Assembly: GCA_010365115.1 (NCBI GenBank)
Contig: JAAFGX010000023.1
Coordinates: 26,975-90,974, forward strand
Direction: 5' to 3'
DNA: 64,000 nt
From: Paludibacter sp.
Lineage (GTDB): Bacteria; Bacteroidota; Bacteroidia; Bacteroidales; Paludibacteraceae
This document shows positions 59,464 to 64,000 of this stretch, piece after piece. The position numbers and the translations under genes were made by a program. The notes under the pieces are model-generated. The model searched no databases and had not been told where the DNA came from. It saw nothing but the letters and a program-made list of their open reading frames with translations. Each line of letters opens with the position of its first letter. The stretch's first letter is position 1.

Positions 59464-59543
59464 TTTTAAATATTTTTAGTTGATTATTGAAACCTGTCTA
59501 CCAAGAGTAAGAATAGTTTCTTGTAATTAAAAAATTTTGATTG

Positions 59544-59574
59544 CAAAGATATGTTTTTCTAATGTCTTTTACAA
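59544..59574 (-). promoter_or_regulatory. Promoter for the DUF5020 gene
   Basis: On the minus strand, TTGT (59574-59571), 19 bases, TATCTTTG (59551-59544). Transcription would start near 59537, 74 bases before the ATG. Confidence 0.65.
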
Positions 59575-59864
59575 CAGTTAATATATTGTTTCATAAATTA
59601 CGTAATAAAATGGCGTTTATTATTTTGTTTCGTATACGTTTCTCCGTATTTTTACATTTAAATAAACATTATTCGAAAAAAAGATGAAAAAAAGATGAAA
59701 AAAAACATCTTTTCACAAATCATCGTAATTCATATTAAAGCCCTCATTACATGACATGTAAATATATAACGAGATACACCATTTGACAAAATGACAAAAA
59801 AACAGGTTGTAAAACATATTTTTTGACTTGCAGCAATAGAATTTTACCCGTTTATTTGCATCGT

Positions 59865-59952
59865 TAACTAAACAACACAATCTTTTTTATACCTTAAAAA
59901 AAAACTAATACCTATTTAAACGCGAGACCTTGTGAAAAGTCTCGCGTTTTTT
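59865..59952 (+). ncRNA. Candidate small RNA ending in a strong terminator
   Basis: A strong terminator (59918-59952) has no gene upstream on this strand. TTGC at 59828-59831, 19 bases, then TTTATTTG at 59851-59858 (one mismatch to consensus) could start a transcript near 59865, giving about 85 nt. No known RNA class is recognised. The etfB promoter lies separately at 60006-60035. The rest of the gap from 59575 is AT-rich, with nothing recognised. Confidence 0.35.
59918..59952 (+). terminator. Strong terminator without a gene upstream
   Basis: AAACGCGAGAC (59918-59928) pairs with GTCTCGCGTTT (59939-59949), followed by TTT. It points to the right only; the other strand lacks a T-run. Confidence 0.88.
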
Positions 59953-60005
59953 CATGCGGTTACTTCAATTTTATGCACATTTTTGGAATTTTGTGCATAT
60001 AAAAA

Positions 60006-60035
60006 TTGGTACTTAAAGAAAATTTGCTATTTTTG
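60006..60035 (+). promoter_or_regulatory. etfB-etfA promoter
   Basis: TTGG at 60006-60009, 18 bases, TATTTTTG at 60028-60035. Transcription would start near 60042, about 115 bases before etfB. Confidence 0.65.
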
Positions 60036-60157
60036 CGGGTCTTTTTCCCGACCTGTTAGGTTTGAAATCTAAAGTAAAAATCAGGTTTGAAAAAATGACA
60101 AATTATTGAATATATATTGAATTATTAAGTCGAAATATTAACTATAATTGATAAAAA

Positions 60158-61030
60158 ATGAGTTTTAAAATTGTTGTTCTTGCTAAGCAAGTACCTGACA
60201 CACGCAATGTGGGTAAAGACGCAATGAAAGCCGACGGAACAGTAAACCGTGCAGCGCTTCCTGCTATTTACAACCCCGAAGATTTGAATGCGTTAGAACA
60301 GGCTTTGCGCTTAAAAAGTAAAATTAATGGTGCAACGGTTCACATTCTTACTATGGGACCGGCTCGTGCTGCCGAAATAATTCGTGAAAGTATGTATCGG
60401 GGTGCCGATGGTGGTTATTTATTGAGTGGACGCGAGTTCGCAGGTTCTGACACACTAGCTACTTCTTATGCACTTGCTTGTGCAATCCGTAAGATGGGTA
60501 AAATTGATTTGATTATTTGCGGTCGTCAGGCTATTGATGGTGATACTGCACAGGTTGGTCCGCAAGTGGCCGAAAAACTTGGTTTAAATCAAATTACTTA
60601 TGCCGAAGACATTCTGGATTGTTCGGACAACAAAATTACAGTCAAACGTCGTTTGGAACGAGGAATTGAAGTGGTTAGAGGTACGTTGCCAATGGTAGTC
60701 ACCGTAAATAGTTCTGCTGCTGAATGCCGCCCTCGCCATGCAAAATTAACCATGAAGTATAAACGTGCTGCAACTCCTTCCGAAAAACAAGAAGCTGGAA
60801 ACGATTATACCGATTTTTACGATAACCATTCTTATTTAAACATCACTGAATGGGGCGTAAACGACATTGAACATGATATCCAATGGTTAGGTTTGAGCGG
60901 TTCGCCTACCAAGGTAAAACAAATCGAAAACGTTGTGTTTACAGCTAAAGAAAGTAAAAGTTTAACGGGTTCAGATTTTGAAATCGAAAGTTTGATGAAA
61001 GAATTAATTGCTAACCATACGATAGGATAA
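60158..61030 (+). CDS. etfB: Electron transfer flavoprotein beta subunit
   Basis: 290 residues. ETF-beta landmarks: KIVVLAKQVPDTRNVGKDAM, the Glu-Asp-x-x-Ala-Leu segment NPEDLNALEQALRL, GRQAIDGDTAQVGPQVAEKLG, and the family signature VVRGTLPMVVTVNSSAAECR. It binds AMP or a second flavin and pairs with EtfA. The gene lies 6 bases before etfA. Confidence 0.95.
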   Translation: MSFKIVVLAKQVPDTRNVGKDAMKADGTVNRAALPAIYNPEDLNALEQALRLKSKINGATVHILTMGPARAAEIIRESMYRGADGGYLLSGREFAGSDTLATSYALACAIRKMGKIDLIICGRQAIDGDTAQVGPQVAEKLGLNQITYAEDILDCSDNKITVKRRLERGIEVVRGTLPMVVTVNSSAAECRPRHAKLTMKYKRAATPSEKQEAGNDYTDFYDNHSYLNITEWGVNDIEHDIQWLGLSGSPTKVKQIENVVFTAKESKSLTGSDFEIESLMKELIANHTIG

Positions 61031-61036
61031 TTTACC

Positions 61037-62056
61037 ATGAACAATATATTTGTATATCTTGAAATTGAAGATGGCATTGTAGGCGATGTCAGTTTGGAAT
61101 TACTCACCAAAGGACGTAGTTTAGCTAAACAGCTGAATTGCAAACTGGAAGCTATTGCTGCCGGTTATAAATTGGATGGAATTGGCGCACAAGTTTTCCC
61201 ATTCGGAGTTGAAGTGCTTCATTTGGCCGACGACAAACGTCTTTTCCCTTACACTTCTTTGCCGCACACTTCACTGTTGGTAAATCTTTTTAAAGAAGAA
61301 AAACCACAAATTGCATTGATGGGAGCTACTTCTATTGGTCGCGATTTGGGACCGCGTGTTTCTTCGGCATTGTTCAGCGGTTTAACTGCCGATTGTACTT
61401 CACTGGAAATTGGAAATTACGAAGACAAAAAGCAAGGTAAAATATACGAAAATCTGCTTTATCAGATTCGTCCTGCATTTGGCGGTAACATTGTTGCTAC
61501 TATTGTAAATCCGGATTGCCGTCCACAAATGGCAACCGTACGCGAAGGTGTAATGAAAAAAGAAATTAAAGATGCTAAGTTTGTTGGCAAAACACACAAA
61601 CTGGATGTTTCTAAATATGTTGCTGATACAGATTATGTGGTGGAAGTTATTGAACGCCATATGGAAAAATCGAAACTGAATATTAAAGGTTCTCCTATTA
61701 TTGTTTCGGGCGGTTATGGAGTTGGAAGTGCTGAAAATTTCAAACTGTTATATGATTTGGCTGATACGTTAGGCGGAGAAGTTGGTGCTTCACGCGCAGC
61801 GGTTGATGCTGGTTTTGCTGAACACGAACGGCAGATTGGACAAACAGGAACTACCGTTCGTCCAAAATTATATATTGCTTGCGGTATTTCGGGTCAAATT
61901 CAACACATTGCCGGAATGCAGGAAAGTGCTATGATTATTGCTATCAATAATGATCCAAAAGCGCCAATCAACCAGATTGCCGACTATATAATTACTGGAA
62001 ATATTGAAGAAATATTACCAAAAATGATTAAGTATTATAAGAAAAACAGTAAATAG
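61037..62056 (+). CDS. etfA: Electron transfer flavoprotein alpha subunit
   Basis: 339 residues. N-terminal domain (1-190) and the C-terminal FAD domain with GGYGVGSAENFKLLYDLADT, VGASRAAVDAGFAEHERQIG, QTGTTVRPKLYIACGISGQI and HIAGMQESAMIIAINNDPKA, the classic ETF-alpha signature. It holds FAD and takes electrons from the acyl-CoA dehydrogenase downstream. Genes etfB-etfA-acd form one unit, cut from the dehydrogenase by a repeat-rich gap. Confidence 0.97.
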   Translation: MNNIFVYLEIEDGIVGDVSLELLTKGRSLAKQLNCKLEAIAAGYKLDGIGAQVFPFGVEVLHLADDKRLFPYTSLPHTSLLVNLFKEEKPQIALMGATSIGRDLGPRVSSALFSGLTADCTSLEIGNYEDKKQGKIYENLLYQIRPAFGGNIVATIVNPDCRPQMATVREGVMKKEIKDAKFVGKTHKLDVSKYVADTDYVVEVIERHMEKSKLNIKGSPIIVSGGYGVGSAENFKLLYDLADTLGGEVGASRAAVDAGFAEHERQIGQTGTTVRPKLYIACGISGQIQHIAGMQESAMIIAINNDPKAPINQIADYIITGNIEEILPKMIKYYKKNSK

Positions 62057-62187
62057 TTTATAGTGGATAGTAGGTAGTTTATAGAAAGAAAAAGACAGAT
62101 ATTTGTAATTTAAAATACATAAATTTAGACTTAAGTAACTATAAACAAAAACTACTAACTATAAACTTCAAACTATAAACTATAAAG
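62053..62187. repeat. Facing TAGTTTATAG and CTATAAACTA repeat arrays
   Basis: TAGTTTATAGTGGATAGTAG (62053-62084) and ACTACTAACTATAAACTTCA (62137-62187) are complementary and could form a stem around 50 bases. They fill the etfA-dehydrogenase gap and resemble the motifs at 29307 and 33874. Confidence 0.65.
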
Positions 62188-62189
62188 AA

Positions 62190-63902
62190 ATGAATTTTTA
62201 CAACGACAATCCAGCCATAAAATTTCAGCTTTCTCATCCATTGATGAAGAAAATAGTTGCCCTGAAAGAGCGCAATTTTGCTGACAAAGACAAATTTGAT
62301 TATGCATCGCGTGATTTCGAAGATGCAATTGATAATTACGAAAAAGTGCTTGAAATTATCGGAGGAATTGCCGGTGATATTATTGCACCAAATGCCGAAA
62401 GTGTAGATCATGATGGTCCACAAGTAGAAAATAGCCGTGTAATTTATGCTCGTGGAACACAAGAAAACCATGATGCATTGATACAAGCAGGTGTTTATGG
62501 AATTACACTGCCTCGTCAGTACGGCGGTCTGAACTTCCCAATGGTGGCTTATGTAATGTCAGGCGAAATGGTTTCGCGTGCTGATGCCGGTTTTGCTAAC
62601 ATCTGGGGATTACAAGACTGTGCCGAAACAATATCCGAATTTGCTTCCGACGAAATTAAAGCTGAATATTTGCCTCGTGTTTGCGAAGGTGCTACTTGTT
62701 CGATGGACTTAACTGAGCCGGATGCCGGTTCTGACTTACAAGCCGTTCAGTTAAAAGCGACTTACAACGAAAAAGACGGCATGTGGTACTTAAACGGAGT
62801 AAAACGTTTTATTACTAATGGCGACGCACAAATCAAATTAGTGTTAGCTCGTTCGGAAGAAGGAACCAGCGATGGTCGCGGATTATCTTATTTCGTTGCC
62901 GACAATAAACACGACCATACAGTTTTAGTACGCCGTATCGAAAATAAATTGGGTATCAAAGGTTCACCAACTTGCGAATTGGTATTCAACAATACACCTG
63001 CAAAATTAGTTGGAAATCGTCGGATGGGTTTGATCAAATACGTAATGTCGTTGATGAACGGTGCACGTCTTGGTATTGGTGCTCAATCAGTTGGTCTTTC
63101 GGCTGCTGCTTATAACGAAGCATTGTCATACGCCCGTGATCGTCGTCAGTTTGGAAAAGCCATTATCGAATTTCCTGCCGTTTTCGAAATGGTTTCGCTT
63201 ATCAAAGCCAAACTGGATGCTTCTCGTGCATTGCTTTATGAAACTACCCGTTTTGTAGATGTTTACAAAGCATACGAAGCCATTGAAAACGAACGCAAAC
63301 TTGAACCACAGGAAAAAGCAGATTTCAAAGAATATTCACGTTTGGCAGATGCTTTGACTCCAATGCTAAAAATGTTCACCAGTGAATATGCCAACCAGAA
63401 TGCATACGATTCAATTCAGGTTCACGGCGGTTCAGGTTTTATGAAAGATTATACTTGCGAACGTTTATTCCGCGATGCACGTATTATGACCATTTACGAA
63501 GGAACTTCACAATTACAGGTTGTTGCTGCCATCCGCCACGTAACCACCGGAAATTATCTGAAACAAATTCGCGATTACGATGCTCAACCCATCAAACCTG
63601 AATTTACATCGTTCCGCAAACGCTTACAGATTATGACTAATTTGTATGAAAAAGCTGTTATTCGTGTAAACGAAGCTAAAAATCAGGAATATCTTGATTT
63701 CCAGGCTCGTCGGTTGGTAGAAATGGCGGGACACATTGTAATGAGTTATCTGTTAATTATAGATGCTACTCGCGATACTGAAGATCAGTTCCGAAAATCA
63801 GCTGAGATTTACTTGAACTACGGAGAAGTAGAAGTACGCCGTCATGCAGCATTTATTAAAACGTTTGAAGTTGAAAACGTAGATGTTTATAAAGTTCAAT
63901 AA
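62190..63902 (+). CDS. Acyl-CoA dehydrogenase
   Basis: 570 residues, longer than the 380-residue short-chain type because of an extra C-terminal helical domain (from about 465, IKPEFTSFRKRLQIMTNLYE). FAD and substrate landmarks: CSMDLTEPDAGSDLQAVQ, IKGSPTCELVFNNTP, RRQFGKAIIEFPAVFEMV, QVHGGSGFMKDYTCERLFRD and the catalytic-Glu region IMTIYEGTSQLQ. It oxidises acyl-CoA, passing electrons to the EtfBA encoded immediately upstream. The chain length of its substrate is unknown. Confidence 0.94.
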   Translation: MNFYNDNPAIKFQLSHPLMKKIVALKERNFADKDKFDYASRDFEDAIDNYEKVLEIIGGIAGDIIAPNAESVDHDGPQVENSRVIYARGTQENHDALIQAGVYGITLPRQYGGLNFPMVAYVMSGEMVSRADAGFANIWGLQDCAETISEFASDEIKAEYLPRVCEGATCSMDLTEPDAGSDLQAVQLKATYNEKDGMWYLNGVKRFITNGDAQIKLVLARSEEGTSDGRGLSYFVADNKHDHTVLVRRIENKLGIKGSPTCELVFNNTPAKLVGNRRMGLIKYVMSLMNGARLGIGAQSVGLSAAAYNEALSYARDRRQFGKAIIEFPAVFEMVSLIKAKLDASRALLYETTRFVDVYKAYEAIENERKLEPQEKADFKEYSRLADALTPMLKMFTSEYANQNAYDSIQVHGGSGFMKDYTCERLFRDARIMTIYEGTSQLQVVAAIRHVTTGNYLKQIRDYDAQPIKPEFTSFRKRLQIMTNLYEKAVIRVNEAKNQEYLDFQARRLVEMAGHIVMSYLLIIDATRDTEDQFRKSAEIYLNYGEVEVRRHAAFIKTFEVENVDVYKVQ

Positions 63903-63946
63903 TAAGAATTAATACCGATTGCACAAACAATATAGTCCAATTTCGA

Positions 63947-64000
63947 CCCTGCCTGCCGCAGGCAAGTTCGTCTTATGGAACATCCCGTGTAACGGGATTG
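63947..64000. repeat. Palindromic repeats at the window end
   Basis: CCCTGCCTGCCGCAGGCA (63947-63964) and ATCCCGTGTAACGGGAT (63982-63998). The first matches the 19121-19140 motif and the second resembles ATCCCGCCCAGCGGGAG at 21178-21193. Confidence 0.65.

Overview
The window looks like chromosomal DNA of a Bacteroidetes bacterium, most likely order Bacteroidales and Paludibacter-like. It is AT-rich. Promoters follow the TTTG / TAnnTTTG pattern. It carries a SusC/SusD pair, the type IX secretion genes porX and porW, a Bacteroides-type transcarbamylase (argF'), and signal peptides that end in Ala-Gln. No rRNA, tRNA, CRISPR array or conventional transposase was seen.
Layout. 1-6.7 kb: the end of nadB, a small type IX cargo-like protein, a Dabb protein, ssb, a DEAD-box helicase, an outer-membrane protein and a YifB/ComM ATPase. 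6.9-11.5 kb: a TPP riboswitch ahead of a TonB-dependent receptor, then an OFA-type MFS transporter and a cupin. 11.5-17.9 kb: murI, an M23 peptidase, alaS and an orphan HEPN-like gene. 17.9-23.1 kb, minus strand: arginine genes (argE-like, argB, argF') with apt and an esterase. 23.1-23.6 kb: a GxxExxY gene inside inverted repeats. 23.6-28.7 kb: porX and porW. 28.9-34.9 kb: small membrane protein, CPBP protease, RRM protein, proA, proB and a glutaminyl cyclase. 35-44 kb: repeat-rich DNA and a locus for peptidoglycan-peptide uptake (SusD, SusC, dipeptide epimerase, NlpC/P60 peptidase). Two identical 14-bp palindromes mark the upstream regions of its two transcription units. 45-55.3 kb: a nitric-oxide/respiratory-stress island with qNOR, Ric/ScdA, three further hemerythrin-type proteins, a DUF1858 protein, two ferredoxins, a cupin and an Rrf2 regulator. 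55.8-59.5 kb: a membrane-tethered TPR/AraC regulator, a Cys-rich protein and a DUF5020 protein. 60-64 kb: etfB, etfA and an acyl-CoA dehydrogenase.
How the parts fit. PorX, PorW, the small cargo-like protein and the glutaminyl cyclase all belong to protein export and envelope maturation. The SusCD locus would import murein peptides and cut them to amino acids. The hemerythrin/qNOR island would reduce and sense NO and repair Fe-S damage.
The most unusual signal is a family of short C/G-rich palindromic repeats. Six pairs share the same head-to-head orientation, like REPINs, and several copies sit in frame inside genes: N-termini of murI, apt and argF', the stop codon of argF', and the middle of alaS. 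Other notable points are the GxxExxY mini-element with 31-bp inverted ends, the shared palindromic operator, and a structured repeat present at 35.5 and 43.6 kb.
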